The notes: generated by a model from the letters alone, not told the origin. 64,000 nt of DNA from Bacteroidetes bacterium UBA2364 (GCA_002344075.1 DDTM01000057.1:26219-90218), one strand, 5' to 3'; shown: positions 50,812 to 61,725, numbered from the stretch's first letter. Translations and numbers: made by a program.

Positions 50812-53538
50812 ATGTATAGCCCCGAACGCTGGAAGCGCATCAAAACGATATTTGAGCAGGCGCTTGACCTTCCGGAATCCGATCGCCTTGCTTTTCTGGC
50901 ACAAGAAGCCAAAGAAGACACCGCATTACATCAAGAGGTATTGCGCCTTTTGGCTGCCGAGGCAGATGCAGCGAATTTTTTAGAGAAGCCTTTGTTACCA
51001 CAAATGGTCTCGGAAGGACAATACATTGGCCCCTATCGGCTGGAAAAACTCATCGGACGCGGCGGTATGGGGCAAGTATTTCTCGCAGTACGTCGGGATG
51101 GGGCATTCGACCGGAAGGTTGCCCTCAAACTATTGAGGCCCGGTCTTAATACCGATGAATTACTACGTCGTCTGCATACCGAACGCCAAATTTTGGCCCG
51201 TTTGCAACATCCTCATATTGCCCAAATGCTGGATGGCGGGAGTACACCTTGGGGCGATCCTTATTTCACCATGGAGTATGTAGAGGGGCTGCCCATTACA
51301 CAATTTTGCGACCAAAACCAAAAAGGCGTAAAAGAACGGTTGGCCCTTTTCAGAACTGTTTGTGAAGCCATCCATTATGCCCACCAAAATTTGATCGTTC
51401 ATCGCGATCTAAAACCCTCTAACATTCTCGTAACAGCAGACGGAATTGTAAAATTATTGGATTTTGGGATTGCTAAAGTGTTGGCTGAAGACGAAAGAGA
51501 GGCCCCAACCCAGACCGTTTCGCAGGTGATGACTCCTGAATATGCCGCCCCCGAACAAATCCGAGGCGAGGCCATCACCACGGCCACGGATGTCTATGCA
51601 CTGGGTATCCTTCTCTATGAATTACTCACCGGGCAACGGCCTTATGCCCTTCAAGAGCGTGCTTTACAAGAAGTAGTGCGTATCATCAGCGATACCGATC
51701 CTATGAGGCCCTCTGACCGTGTGACAGATCTGGCAACCGCCCACTCTTTGCCTCGATTGGGCGACGAGAAAACCCGCCAGCCAAACCAACTCCGGCGTAT
51801 GTTACGTGGTGACTTAGACAATATGGTGATGATGGCCCTACGTAAGGAACCTACACGAAGGTATGCCTCGGCGGAGGCATTTTATACAGACATTGACCGA
51901 TATTTAAAACGGGAACCTATATCAGCACGTCCCAATACTACAGGATATGTCATCCGCAAATTTGTTCTTCGTCACAAAAAAGGTGTTGCCATTGGTATTG
52001 CCATCCTGTTTTTGACGATAGGTTTTGCCTTCTGGCACGATTACCGCATTACGCAAGAACGAAACCATGCGCTCGAAGAAGCAGCCCGTGCAACCGCTGT
52101 TCAAAACCTGCTTGTAGGGCTTTTCGAAAAAGCGGATCCATCTCAGGCACGAGGATTAGACCTAAGTGCCCGCGAAATCTTAGACATAGGAGCACGGGTG
52201 GCCAACGAGGAATTAACCGATCAGCCCCACGTCAAGGCCGAGGTATTGCGGGTGTTGGGGCAAGTCTATGCCAAGTTAGGTGAGGATCAACAAGCCGAAG
52301 CCGTCTTGCGTACTGCATACCGAGTGCTAAGAAGAAACACCCAAGCCCCTCATATCTCGCTAGCGAGGTTCTATTCTACGTGGGGTGAGTGGAACCAAAA
52401 CATGGGGTATTATGCCATCGCAGATTCGCTCTACCGCGCCGCCGACGAGATGTTTGCGGCGTTGCATACCGAAAACCAACCAGAATTTGCGGACTTGGTA
52501 CATAGACGTGCATACCTTGCGCATGATGAAGGTAAAATGGCCGAAGCCGAGCAATTTTATAAACAAGCACTTCAATTGCGCCGGAACCTCTACCCTTATA
52601 AACATCCCAAAGTGGCACTCTCTCTGAACGATTATGGCGGCTACCTTATGAATATGGGGCGCTACGACGAGGCCAAACAAATGATTATGGAAGCACTCCA
52701 CATCCGGAAGTCGGTTTATGGTGAGGCCCCGCACCCCGAATTGGCCGAAAGTTTCTATAACATCGGATACCTCTATTTTGAAATGGATGACTCCGAAAAA
52801 GCCTTGCCCTACTACCGTCAAACCCTTGCGATCGAGGAAAAACTGTATGCTACAGACCATGTAGAGATTGCCACGACCCTGAATAATTTGGGTGGCGCAC
52901 TCTTGATCTGCGACCGATACCAAGAAGCCTTTCAGGTATTGAACCGCGCACTCCGTATCCAAGAAAAATCCCTGCCCTCAGATCATGCCAATATTGCGGT
53001 CACAAGACGGAATTTGGGATTCACGTTTTTAGGTCTGCAAAATCTGGCCGAAGCCGAGCAACAGGTACGCATGGCCGCTACTGCCAAAGGAAACCTGGGC
53101 ACCTATTATCAAGGCGTGGACCTCACACTTTTGGCCCGAATCTTGGTGCAACGACGACAATTTAGTGAAGCGCAAACACATCTAAGAGCCGCTGAAAAAC
53201 TCATTCGAGACCACTTGCCACCAGACCACTACCGCCTAAGCGATGTATGGATTGTATGGGCAGAGTGGGCCAATGCACAAGACCGGTTTGCGGAGGCGGC
53301 AGACTGGGCGCAACGCGCCATCACCTCATTGGAAAAACAACCCAAAGAGAACCGCAATTATCTGGCCGATGCCCGTGCTGCATGGGGACAGGCCCTTGCA
53401 GGCCAGCAGAAATTTGCCGAAGCCGAGCGCGTATTACAGCAAGTGGTAGCCCATTATCAGTCGCCAGACCGCGATGCTCCGGTTCGTAAGCAAAAAGCAA
53501 TAGCGGCACTTCAGGCGTTTTATCGGGCAAAGGGATGA
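50812..53538 (+). CDS. Membrane Ser/Thr protein kinase with TPR repeats
   Basis: 908 residues from the ATG at 50812 (a TTG two codons earlier is less likely). Residues ~1-65 are a helical leader (FEQALDLPESDRLAFL) seen in kinases paired with this sigma type. The kinase domain spans ~74-365: glycine loop IGRGGMGQVF, Lys106, HRDLKPSN (Asp199), DFG at 217 and YAAPEQ. One membrane span lies at ~391-408, then TPR repeats run from ~430 to 900. The kinase is thus cytoplasmic and the TPRs periplasmic. It likely phosphorylates the adjacent sigma factor; the signal sensed by the TPRs is unknown. Confidence 0.93.
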   Translation: MYSPERWKRIKTIFEQALDLPESDRLAFLAQEAKEDTALHQEVLRLLAAEADAANFLEKPLLPQMVSEGQYIGPYRLEKLIGRGGMGQVFLAVRRDGAFDRKVALKLLRPGLNTDELLRRLHTERQILARLQHPHIAQMLDGGSTPWGDPYFTMEYVEGLPITQFCDQNQKGVKERLALFRTVCEAIHYAHQNLIVHRDLKPSNILVTADGIVKLLDFGIAKVLAEDEREAPTQTVSQVMTPEYAAPEQIRGEAITTATDVYALGILLYELLTGQRPYALQERALQEVVRIISDTDPMRPSDRVTDLATAHSLPRLGDEKTRQPNQLRRMLRGDLDNMVMMALRKEPTRRYASAEAFYTDIDRYLKREPISARPNTTGYVIRKFVLRHKKGVAIGIAILFLTIGFAFWHDYRITQERNHALEEAARATAVQNLLVGLFEKADPSQARGLDLSAREILDIGARVANEELTDQPHVKAEVLRVLGQVYAKLGEDQQAEAVLRTAYRVLRRNTQAPHISLARFYSTWGEWNQNMGYYAIADSLYRAADEMFAALHTENQPEFADLVHRRAYLAHDEGKMAEAEQFYKQALQLRRNLYPYKHPKVALSLNDYGGYLMNMGRYDEAKQMIMEALHIRKSVYGEAPHPELAESFYNIGYLYFEMDDSEKALPYYRQTLAIEEKLYATDHVEIATTLNNLGGALLICDRYQEAFQVLNRALRIQEKSLPSDHANIAVTRRNLGFTFLGLQNLAEAEQQVRMAATAKGNLGTYYQGVDLTLLARILVQRRQFSEAQTHLRAAEKLIRDHLPPDHYRLSDVWIVWAEWANAQDRFAEAADWAQRAITSLEKQPKENRNYLADARAAWGQALAGQQKFAEAERVLQQVVAHYQSPDRDAPVRKQKAIAALQAFYRAKG

Positions 53539-53614
53539 TTTTTTTTATCCGGTATGAACCAAAAAGCATTGGGTTTGCGCATGTAAAGACAATACATGCA
53601 AATCACAACGCCTT

Positions 53615-55342
53615 ATGAACCGATCATACTTTTTATGGCTCTTATTTTGGTTGTGTGGCCCCTTCTTTTCTTCGGCCCAAACCATCGCCGACCTTGAAAG
53701 GCAAGCCGCTACGGTCAAACGCCCAATCATTTCCCTTAATGGTCAAATGGGTGGCAGTGCCGAGTTTTTTAGTTCCAACCGCCCCACCAGCCGATCCCCC
53801 TTCATCGGACAGGCATTTGTCAATACTGCGATTTCTGTGGGAGGCTTCCAGACAGGATTGAACCTGCTCTATTCTACCGATCATCAAAACTTCCGTCAAT
53901 CGCTGAACCGAATTGGAGTGGAAGGAGGATGGCATTGGATGCAAGTCGGGATTGGCGACACCTATCCACAGTTTTCGGAACTGAGCCTTGGAGGGGTAAC
54001 ATTACGTGGTGCTTATGCTTTGCTCCAACCACGGGGGTTTCGGCTTGGTTTTGCGACAGGAACCACCCAACAAGCCGTAGAAGGACAACAAGGTTCAGGA
54101 GTGTCCGCCGATGGTTTGTTGCAGGAAGGGCAATTTCGACGGGATTTACTGGCGGCCACACTGGGTCTGCAAGACAAAGTTTTTAAACTCTATTTGGTAG
54201 GACTCTCCGCCAAAGATGATACCCTTTCCATTCGTCATTTCGGTGCTGCAAAACCAATGTCGAATCTGAGCATGACTGGTGTATTGGCCTTAAATACCAA
54301 GTTCTTCATGTTGGAAGGCGAGGCCACCGGATCGGCCTTGAATTCGGATCTTTTTGCAGCCAAAATCAATACCGACGAAGTCTTAAATGCAACAGAGAAC
54401 CCCATTCCTGAAGTGTTAGACCCCGCTGTACGATGGGCTTTAAATCGTTTTGTACCTACTTTGGGCGCATCGGCCAGTTATGCGGTACGCGCCCGCTCGG
54501 CAATCCGAATCCAACCCGTGAGTTTGACCGGACAATTCCGGTATATTGCACCCGGTTTCCAATCGTTGGGTTTATACACCACTCGCGACGACGTACAATC
54601 ATGGCAGGTACAACCCGTCTTTAATTTGGCGAAAGGGCGTTTTTCGGTTTCTGGCCTTTTGGGTTCGGAAGAAAACAACTTGTCTGCCCAGCGTGCCTCA
54701 ACCACCAGCCGAAACTTATGGATGGTAAATATCCGAGCACAACCCGGAACGGTATTTTCATTTAATGGTCAAATGCAGCAAGTAACGACCAGTTCGGATG
54801 CCGTTACAGGCATGACGACCGAGGCACGCCAACAAGTGGTACAAAACCTGAGTCTTAGTCCCGCACTTACCTTAACTGGACGAGGCAACCAAACGCATAC
54901 ACTTCAACTGAATGCAGGACTACAACGGTTCATTAACCAAAATCAAGGACAGCCTGCGACCACCTTCGACAACCGAAATGCATCACTTTTCTGGAACAGC
55001 CAGTTTCACCGAGATTTTGCGGTCAATTTTCAGACAGGGTACTTAGACAACCGAACGGCCTTTGGTGAAAGCCAGACACTTACGGCGCAAATCGGTACGA
55101 ATCAGGCTTTTTGGAAACGCAAATTTCGCTTAGATGCCGCCACTGGATATACACAAACCGACCAGAAAATACCGGATCAACCCACAGCCGTCTTCACGCA
55201 GTGGAGTACCCGTTTGGGTGCCACACTTTGGATAAACCCCAAAACCCAGCTTCAGGCATCGGCAACGGGTACGCGAAACCAAAGCGAAAACAATACCTTT
55301 CGGGAACTAAGAAGCCGTGTACAACTGACCCGCCGTTTTTAA
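53615..55342 (+). CDS. Predicted outer-membrane beta-barrel protein of unknown function
   Basis: 575 residues with a signal peptide (about 1-22, FFSSAQ). The rest consists of alternating hydrophobic/polar strands (FRLGFATGTTQ, FKLYLVGLSAK, ATLWINPKTQLQASATG) ending in LRSRVQLTRRF, with the terminal Phe common in outer-membrane proteins. It has no plug, no TonB box and no family I can name. It lies 76 bases after the kinase gene and 15 bases before the 2099-residue secreted protein, so it may be the pore or anchor for that protein. Confidence 0.75.
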   Translation: MNRSYFLWLLFWLCGPFFSSAQTIADLERQAATVKRPIISLNGQMGGSAEFFSSNRPTSRSPFIGQAFVNTAISVGGFQTGLNLLYSTDHQNFRQSLNRIGVEGGWHWMQVGIGDTYPQFSELSLGGVTLRGAYALLQPRGFRLGFATGTTQQAVEGQQGSGVSADGLLQEGQFRRDLLAATLGLQDKVFKLYLVGLSAKDDTLSIRHFGAAKPMSNLSMTGVLALNTKFFMLEGEATGSALNSDLFAAKINTDEVLNATENPIPEVLDPAVRWALNRFVPTLGASASYAVRARSAIRIQPVSLTGQFRYIAPGFQSLGLYTTRDDVQSWQVQPVFNLAKGRFSVSGLLGSEENNLSAQRASTTSRNLWMVNIRAQPGTVFSFNGQMQQVTTSSDAVTGMTTEARQQVVQNLSLSPALTLTGRGNQTHTLQLNAGLQRFINQNQGQPATTFDNRNASLFWNSQFHRDFAVNFQTGYLDNRTAFGESQTLTAQIGTNQAFWKRKFRLDAATGYTQTDQKIPDQPTAVFTQWSTRLGATLWINPKTQLQASATGTRNQSENNTFRELRSRVQLTRRF

Positions 55343-55357
55343 TCTCATTTCAACTCC

Positions 55358-58300
55358 ATGTCCATGAAAACTGCTTTTTCTTCCTTCTTATTGCGCTTGA
55401 CGGGGTTTTTGCTCCTCCTGCCCATGTCGTTACGCGCACAATCAGGGGAATGGTCGGTACTTGTTTCCGGCATCCCCTCCAATCCACCCAGTACCGTCAG
55501 TAGTCTATTAGACCTATTGGATTCTGGTAAAATTACCGTTTCGGTACGCTATACCGGATCAAATAGCCCTACGGTTTATGTGAATGTATTGGTGACCTCA
55601 GACCTTGCAGGCACGACTGGTGTAGCCGCAAATGGCGTGGGGACAGCACTCGACCGTGCAAAGGCCCTCGGTCTGAACACCTCAAAGATTTTGGCTACGG
55701 CCTTTTCGGAAGCACACACCATGCAAAAAGGCCCCTTCTCCGAAGTCCGGACGTTACGGAACTGGGCAGGCGATTTAAGTTGGCGCACAAACTATGATTC
55801 CAAACTCCGCAACACCCTTATCCAAACCAATTCACTTCCAGAAGGCCAGCATGGCCTCTATGTATGGCTTTCCACCAAACCTGACGGTCAGGGTGACCTA
55901 GTGGCCGAGTACGCTTATTCCACCCAATTTAGCAGCCCAGAGCCTCCGCTTCTTCTTAGCCCCCTTCATCAAACGACCCTTCAAGAGGCATACCCCCGAT
56001 TTACGTGGCAGGCGGCTACCGCTTCCTACCCAATGGGGGATGTGTTCTACCAACTCCGAATTGTGGAGGTGCTGCCGGGCCAACGTCCCGAACAAGCCCT
56101 TCGCACAAACCCTGGCTATTTTACAACAAGTATTAAAAATGCCACCCAATTCGCCTACCCTACCGATGCATTAAAATTGGAGCATGGCCGCACTTATGCT
56201 TGGGAAGTGGCAGCTCTGGATGCCAACAATCAGCCCATTGCCACAAGGTTTCGTAGCGAAGCCTTCTCTTTTTCTTACTCCGATCCACAAGAACAAGGCT
56301 ACGTGACGGCAATAAAGCCAACGAAGTCTGACTTTCGTGCAGGCGACCGCTTGATGGTTCAAGCCCAATTAGTGCCGTCCCACCACAAAAATCCGGGGGT
56401 ATGGAGCGCCTTTGGCGTGGAAAAAGTGTTAATAACCGACGATAAATTCAACATGGCGGATCTACAAACGCCCGGCGTTTTTGACCGATTGATGCTTTCT
56501 ATTTTACCCGGTTTCACCCCCTCACGCGAGGTACTGCTGCTTCAAAATCAAGCCATACAAGGTACTGAATGGACCTTAGACGATGTGGGGCAGTCTTATG
56601 TTTTGGCATGGCGTTTTATTGGAAAAACCGTCAGCGACAATCAATACAGTACGGTACAGTATGTACTCGTTCGGTCGGCGGCGTCGGCACAACTCCGCCT
56701 CGCACAAGCCGGAAACCAAACGTCTAAAACCCTCAACGATCCCCTGCCATTTTCATTCACCAAACTGCCAGAAACGGGATGGAGTGGCCTAACGCTCAAA
56801 GCATTTCTTTACCCAGTTTCGGAAGCGGCCGACGAAAACGCTACCGCACAAACGCTTTTCGGACAATTCAGTACGTTACATAACCAGCCTCCACCCGGCA
56901 TACAAACTTGGCAACAAGCATTGGGGAGTACCACGAACGGTGTATTATCCCTTCCTCGCAATGATATCGAAGGCCCTGCATTTGTGGCATTTCGTGTAGA
57001 AGGTATGATCAATAACCAAGTCGTCCGCTCTGGGGTAGGTTTATATAAACTAACCCAGCCTCCATCCAATCATGTATTGCGTCGCATTGCCGGAACCGTT
57101 ACCAATCTTGCGGGAGACCCATTGGGTAGTTATGATGTTACCCTACGGTTTACGACGGCTATCGGGCAGATCCGAAGGGCAATTACCCTGAATACCCGTA
57201 CCGATGCCAATGGCATGTACCGCTTTGAACTGGAACTCCCCAAATTAGAGGCTCCTACCGATAGAGACCCCTTGTCGTTTGAATGTTCGGTGGATGGTAA
57301 AGCATACTATTTCTCTCAAGTAAGAGAAGGCTTGTTGAGAGGGCAAAATATTGATAATATAGACTTTATCCTATCCCCGGATCGCCAAGACTTCGTATTC
57401 ATGGGCGATGTGGAAGATGAAGCCGGATTCAATGTGGAGGACGCGCAAGTTGTTTTCCAGACCCGAAACGCAGCCTTGGGCATCGCAGCAATATGGGAAC
57501 CACTCCAGCCTTATACCGCACAGACAATCGGCAATGGCAAGTTTCAAATCCGCTACTCTTTCCCGACATCGCAAACACCAACCGAAGCCAATCCGAAAGA
57601 ATTTCGCTTGCGTGTTGTCCCACCGGCCAATCTGACGGGTAAGCTACTGGAACGTACCTATACGGGTTTTTTGACAGGTCGCGATATCTTGAATTTTGCG
57701 GTTGAGCTACCCGGCGTGGGTGGTCAGATTACTGGGCGCTTGGAACGCATGGGAACCGGAGAGGCAATGACCAATGGTACTGTAGAACTGCGTGACGCCA
57801 ACGGGCAAACCCTTCAACGCAGTGGTTTACGAAACGGAGGATTTGCCTTCCGAAACCTTTTGCCGGGTACATATAACCTGTACTTTGTCAAAAATGGCTA
57901 TCAATCCGCGCTACATCCACACAATTCTATCTTGGCAGGCGGTATTCGGGTAAATTGGGCAGACCAAATCAATGTTCAGACCTTGCGTGCAAAGCCCCTT
58001 GACAAACCATTTTATCTGAGTGCCCGCAACCGCGACAATGAGCCAGCCTCTTCTACCATTTTTGTGATGAATAGCGCTCAATTTCAGGCATTTCAGTCTT
58101 GGCGACTCATGAATACGTGTGCTTCGGCGATGCCACTTCCGGTCTTGTTTACCTATAACTCGGTGGCCGAGGCAAATGCCAACTCGGAACAACATTTGCA
58201 CATCCTTCCGGTTTTAGACGGCGACTTTGGCGATGTAGCATACCATTTTGTGTATTTTCTTTCCGGTCATGGTTTCCGTATGCGGACGGTTCAGGCCACA

Positions 58301-61300
58301 ACCGATGTTCCAGAGACACAGCAAGTTCGGCTTACCGCTTGCCCAACCACGATCTCAGGTGTTGTCCGGCGAAGCGATACCAATGAACCTGTATCCGATG
58401 CCTTCGTCCAGATACAGGCCGGCGATGTGACATACGCACAAAATACGAATGCAGACGGTTTGTATGTTTTTCAAGGGATTTCAGCAGGGAGTTATACGAT
58501 CACAGCCCAAAAAACAGGTATTGGTTCTATTCGTATTGCAGGTATTCAGGTGGATGCCGCTTCACAACGTCAGGTGGATCTGATGATCATTCGTGAAACA
58601 GGGAGTCTTTCCGGTTTTGTCCGAGATGTTAACGGGGTTGGGCGCTACGACGCCCTCGTAACGATCAATGGCCTAGGACAAAACACACGGACGGCAGCAG
58701 ACGGCAGTTATCGCATAGACCTTATACCGCCCGGCGAGTATCGCATAACGGCCTCTTCTACGGGACTTCGGACGACTACCTCGCAACTTACAACGGTTTC
58801 GGTGAACCGAGCCACCAGCCTCAGCTTTAGCCTTGAAGAAGTACGGGGCAATGTTCGGCTAACCATTTATGGGCCGCGAAATGCAACCATCCCAAATGCA
58901 CTCGTCGAAATTCCCGGCACTAACCTGAACCAAAGGACCGATGAAAATGGCAACGTTTTATTCGAAAATATACTGGCGGGCACCACGACTTTCCGCGTTT
59001 CCACCCCAAACGGCCTTTTTACTCCAAGGACGCAAACCCTCAGTTTTGCCTTCCTACTCTCGAACGAAGCAAGAGCCTCTATTTTCTTAAACGAAGGCAT
59101 GGTCGTGCGTGGCTTTGTCCGGAATAACCTCGGAAGACCGCTTTCGGGTGTACAAGTGCGTATGGAAAGTCGTCCCGATCTGGCTGCAACCACCAATGAA
59201 CTGGGCGAATACCTCTTGCGTGGTATCGCAGGATTCAATGCCGGAACCGTAGCAGGCGTAAATATTCCCGCTTCCACACCACTCATTTTGGCTACCAAGA
59301 CCGGTTTTCAAACAGGTTCACAGACAGTCACGTTTGCTTCCGGCGAAACCGTGTTTGCCGATTTTACTCTGCAACCAGCACCCTTCGATCGGCTGTTGGG
59401 TTTTCAGATCTTCGTGGAAAACCTACGGGAAGAAAATGGTCGCCGTTTTGTTTCGGGTGCGCTTACAGCCATTCCCAATACGCCGCTTCTTACTTTAACT
59501 CCACAAATACAATTGCCCTTCGACGAACTTGAGATAGATGCAAACAACCGTCCCATCGGCGGTAGTGCCCGGCTTTCGATAGGAAATTTGTCGCTACGTT
59601 TGTTTGGTATCGAGGCAACATTGCGTGGGCCTAATGGCCAACCTCTGGAATTGATTGCGCAGGCAAGCGGTACAGGCGCTATCCGAGGAGAAATCTTGAT
59701 ACAAGCAGACCGCCTGCTCTCGCTAATTCCGGGGGCATCCGCCACGCCTATCCTCATTTCGCTTCCGGCTTCTTGTAACGCGGGCCCGTGTATTACGGCA
59801 GATGGCCTCTCGGCGTTTAATGCAGATATTGTATTGCCTAACTTAGACTGGGATATTCAATTATGGGGATATAACCTGAAAATACAACGTCTTATGCTCA
59901 ATAGGAATGGTCTTTGCCTAAATGGAGAAATACCCGTAACAGGAATACAACCCATTCGGTTTACCGGGCTTTGTATCTCGTCTGAGGGCCGGATTACAGG
60001 GCCAACCATCCCTGAATTTACCTTCGACATCTCGGCCTTCCACTTCCAGTTACGCACCATTCGTTTTGACGCAGGAGGATTGAGCGCAGCCAGTGGCACC
60101 ATTGGCATCAACGGCCTTGCTGCAAATGGGGGCCGTTTATCCATCAACTTCCGAAACCTACGCATTTCCACACAAGGACAAATTGTGCGCGCAGACATAG
60201 AGGTTCCAAACAATCGGTTGGCCCTTCCGGGGTTTCCTGTGAACATCACATCCGCCAGTTTTGTGACCTTGGGTCAAGACATTGCCCTCCGCTTTGGGGG
60301 TAATATTCCTTTACCCGACCCAATAGGCCGCAACCTGACCCTCCAATCACTCGAAATTGCCCAAAATGGCGCGGTTTCAGCACTCCTTCCCGCCAATACC
60401 CGTTTTGATCTGGCGGGCATTCAGGTATTGCTTGCCAATATAAACCTACAAGTAAATGGGCCTAATATCCGCTTGGATTTGGGAGCCAGCTTAGATTTCC
60501 CGATTCCCGGAATGCCCGCGCCTTCTGCCCAAATGTACTTCAGCCACCGAAACGGAAACCTGACTTTTGGAGTGAATGAAGTCGCTATGCCACGATTCAG
60601 TCTGGGGCCTGTAAGTTTAGACAACCTACGGTTTGGATACCAGAACCAAACGTTCTCCGGCAGTTTAGATATGGCCATTGCGGGAACGATGGAAGTAGGA
60701 GGCTCTTTTAGGTATCGAGATGGCCGTAATTATGCCTTCGAAGTACGTAATCAAATCCCGATCCCACTCGGCCCGATAGAACTGGCAGGATTTACGGGTG
60801 GAATGAACCGACAAAACGATAATTGGCGCTTTTATCTGCAAAATGTACAACTGGGCTTCCCCCGCACCCAAGACGGATTGGCTTTAGTGGGCGGCTTAGA
60901 CGTGCGCCTGTCAAACGGAGGACCACGAATCGAAATAGACGGACGTATGACCGCCGCTTCTGGACAACTCACTTTAGGAACAGCTCGCTTATTACTGGAT
61001 GTACCAAGAGGACGCTTTGAGGGCAATACCACCATAGGAAATCCTTTCGATGAGCCAATTCGTTCTGTCGCAAATGCCGAGGGAGCCGTGGATGTTCGTG
61101 TGGGATGGCAACCCGGTAGTAACGACTTGCAATACTGGTTCGTAGGTGCACGATTAGATGTGGACTTGTTTAGGGTAATCGAGGCAAGAGGACGAATGTT
61201 TGCCGGAGCCAATTATCGTCCCTTTGGCGATGTGGACCAGCGTTTCCGGGATTATTTCAACCACCATCCGGCTACAAATGACATGCTGAATGGGATTTAT

Positions 61301-61657
61301 GTCTCAGGATATAGCGGAGGAAGTTTAGACTTGGATATTATTGAAGGCGGTGCCAATCAGGCCGTTTACTTTTTGTATGACTGGCGACAACGACGCGCCG
61401 CCGGTGGAGCCTACGCACGGGTCTATGGCACATTCGATGTTTATGTAGCATCACTTGGAGCTTCGTTCGATGTAAAAGGCGAGGTCAATTACAATGGCCG
61501 CTGGGACATCCAAGGAAGTGCAAATTCTAATCTAAAAGGAACCGTTTGGCCGTGCGATAGCAATTCTTCTTGCTCGCGCTGGTGTGCGGGGTGCTTGGGC
61601 GTCAGCGCTGAATTAACCTACCGAAATGGCAAATTTGATGTGGACGTAGATTGGTAA
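55358..61657 (+). CDS. Giant secreted modular protein with carboxypeptidase-regulatory repeats
   Basis: 2099 residues with a signal peptide (about 1-27). Residues ~30-310 have a region rich in DLPxG-like turns (TNSLPEGQHGLYVWL, GRTYAWEVAAL) resembling TANFOR/FN3-type Bacteroidota surface proteins. CarboxypepD_reg-like modules are seen near residues 576, 790, 997, 1084, 1166 and 1249 (for example SGVVRRSDTNEPVSDAF, SGFVRDVNGVGRY). From ~1330 to 2050 a long array of amphipathic strands repeats short hydrophobic units (LSINFRNLRI, IRLDLGASLDF) like a beta-groove or barrel. A cysteine cluster (C-x5-C-x3-C-x2-C) lies at the end. No T9SS tail is present. Role unknown; perhaps adhesion or a surface conduit. 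Confidence 0.8.
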   Translation: MSMKTAFSSFLLRLTGFLLLLPMSLRAQSGEWSVLVSGIPSNPPSTVSSLLDLLDSGKITVSVRYTGSNSPTVYVNVLVTSDLAGTTGVAANGVGTALDRAKALGLNTSKILATAFSEAHTMQKGPFSEVRTLRNWAGDLSWRTNYDSKLRNTLIQTNSLPEGQHGLYVWLSTKPDGQGDLVAEYAYSTQFSSPEPPLLLSPLHQTTLQEAYPRFTWQAATASYPMGDVFYQLRIVEVLPGQRPEQALRTNPGYFTTSIKNATQFAYPTDALKLEHGRTYAWEVAALDANNQPIATRFRSEAFSFSYSDPQEQGYVTAIKPTKSDFRAGDRLMVQAQLVPSHHKNPGVWSAFGVEKVLITDDKFNMADLQTPGVFDRLMLSILPGFTPSREVLLLQNQAIQGTEWTLDDVGQSYVLAWRFIGKTVSDNQYSTVQYVLVRSAASAQLRLAQAGNQTSKTLNDPLPFSFTKLPETGWSGLTLKAFLYPVSEAADENATAQTLFGQFSTLHNQPPPGIQTWQQALGSTTNGVLSLPRNDIEGPAFVAFRVEGMINNQVVRSGVGLYKLTQPPSNHVLRRIAGTVTNLAGDPLGSYDVTLRFTTAIGQIRRAITLNTRTDANGMYRFELELPKLEAPTDRDPLSFECSVDGKAYYFSQVREGLLRGQNIDNIDFILSPDRQDFVFMGDVEDEAGFNVEDAQVVFQTRNAALGIAAIWEPLQPYTAQTIGNGKFQIRYSFPTSQTPTEANPKEFRLRVVPPANLTGKLLERTYTGFLTGRDILNFAVELPGVGGQITGRLERMGTGEAMTNGTVELRDANGQTLQRSGLRNGGFAFRNLLPGTYNLYFVKNGYQSALHPHNSILAGGIRVNWADQINVQTLRAKPLDKPFYLSARNRDNEPASSTIFVMNSAQFQAFQSWRLMNTCASAMPLPVLFTYNSVAEANANSEQHLHILPVLDGDFGDVAYHFVYFLSGHGFRMRTVQATTDVPETQQVRLTACPTTISGVVRRSDTNEPVSDAFVQIQAGDVTYAQNTNADGLYVFQGISAGSYTITAQKTGIGSIRIAGIQVDAASQRQVDLMIIRETGSLSGFVRDVNGVGRYDALVTINGLGQNTRTAADGSYRIDLIPPGEYRITASSTGLRTTTSQLTTVSVNRATSLSFSLEEVRGNVRLTIYGPRNATIPNALVEIPGTNLNQRTDENGNVLFENILAGTTTFRVSTPNGLFTPRTQTLSFAFLLSNEARASIFLNEGMVVRGFVRNNLGRPLSGVQVRMESRPDLAATTNELGEYLLRGIAGFNAGTVAGVNIPASTPLILATKTGFQTGSQTVTFASGETVFADFTLQPAPFDRLLGFQIFVENLREENGRRFVSGALTAIPNTPLLTLTPQIQLPFDELEIDANNRPIGGSARLSIGNLSLRLFGIEATLRGPNGQPLELIAQASGTGAIRGEILIQADRLLSLIPGASATPILISLPASCNAGPCITADGLSAFNADIVLPNLDWDIQLWGYNLKIQRLMLNRNGLCLNGEIPVTGIQPIRFTGLCISSEGRITGPTIPEFTFDISAFHFQLRTIRFDAGGLSAASGTIGINGLAANGGRLSINFRNLRISTQGQIVRADIEVPNNRLALPGFPVNITSASFVTLGQDIALRFGGNIPLPDPIGRNLTLQSLEIAQNGAVSALLPANTRFDLAGIQVLLANINLQVNGPNIRLDLGASLDFPIPGMPAPSAQMYFSHRNGNLTFGVNEVAMPRFSLGPVSLDNLRFGYQNQTFSGSLDMAIAGTMEVGGSFRYRDGRNYAFEVRNQIPIPLGPIELAGFTGGMNRQNDNWRFYLQNVQLGFPRTQDGLALVGGLDVRLSNGGPRIEIDGRMTAASGQLTLGTARLLLDVPRGRFEGNTTIGNPFDEPIRSVANAEGAVDVRVGWQPGSNDLQYWFVGARLDVDLFRVIEARGRMFAGANYRPFGDVDQRFRDYFNHHPATNDMLNGIYVSGYSGGSLDLDIIEGGANQAVYFLYDWRQRRAAGGAYARVYGTFDVYVASLGASFDVKGEVNYNGRWDIQGSANSNLKGTVWPCDSNSSCSRWCAGCLGVSAELTYRNGKFDVDVDW

Positions 61658-61725
61658 TACGCCATGTTTGCACCCGATAACACCATCTAAGTTATTTTGA
61701 GTAAAGTATAAAAAACCATAGACCT

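Noticed and set aside
52360..52962. Minus-strand open frame of 200 codons inside the kinase-TPR gene
   Set aside because: A mirror of TPR codon bias; no signal or motif.
58350..59250. Repeated modules in the giant protein as a CRISPR-like or DNA repeat
   Set aside because: The repetition is at protein-domain level; the DNA copies differ and there are no spacers.
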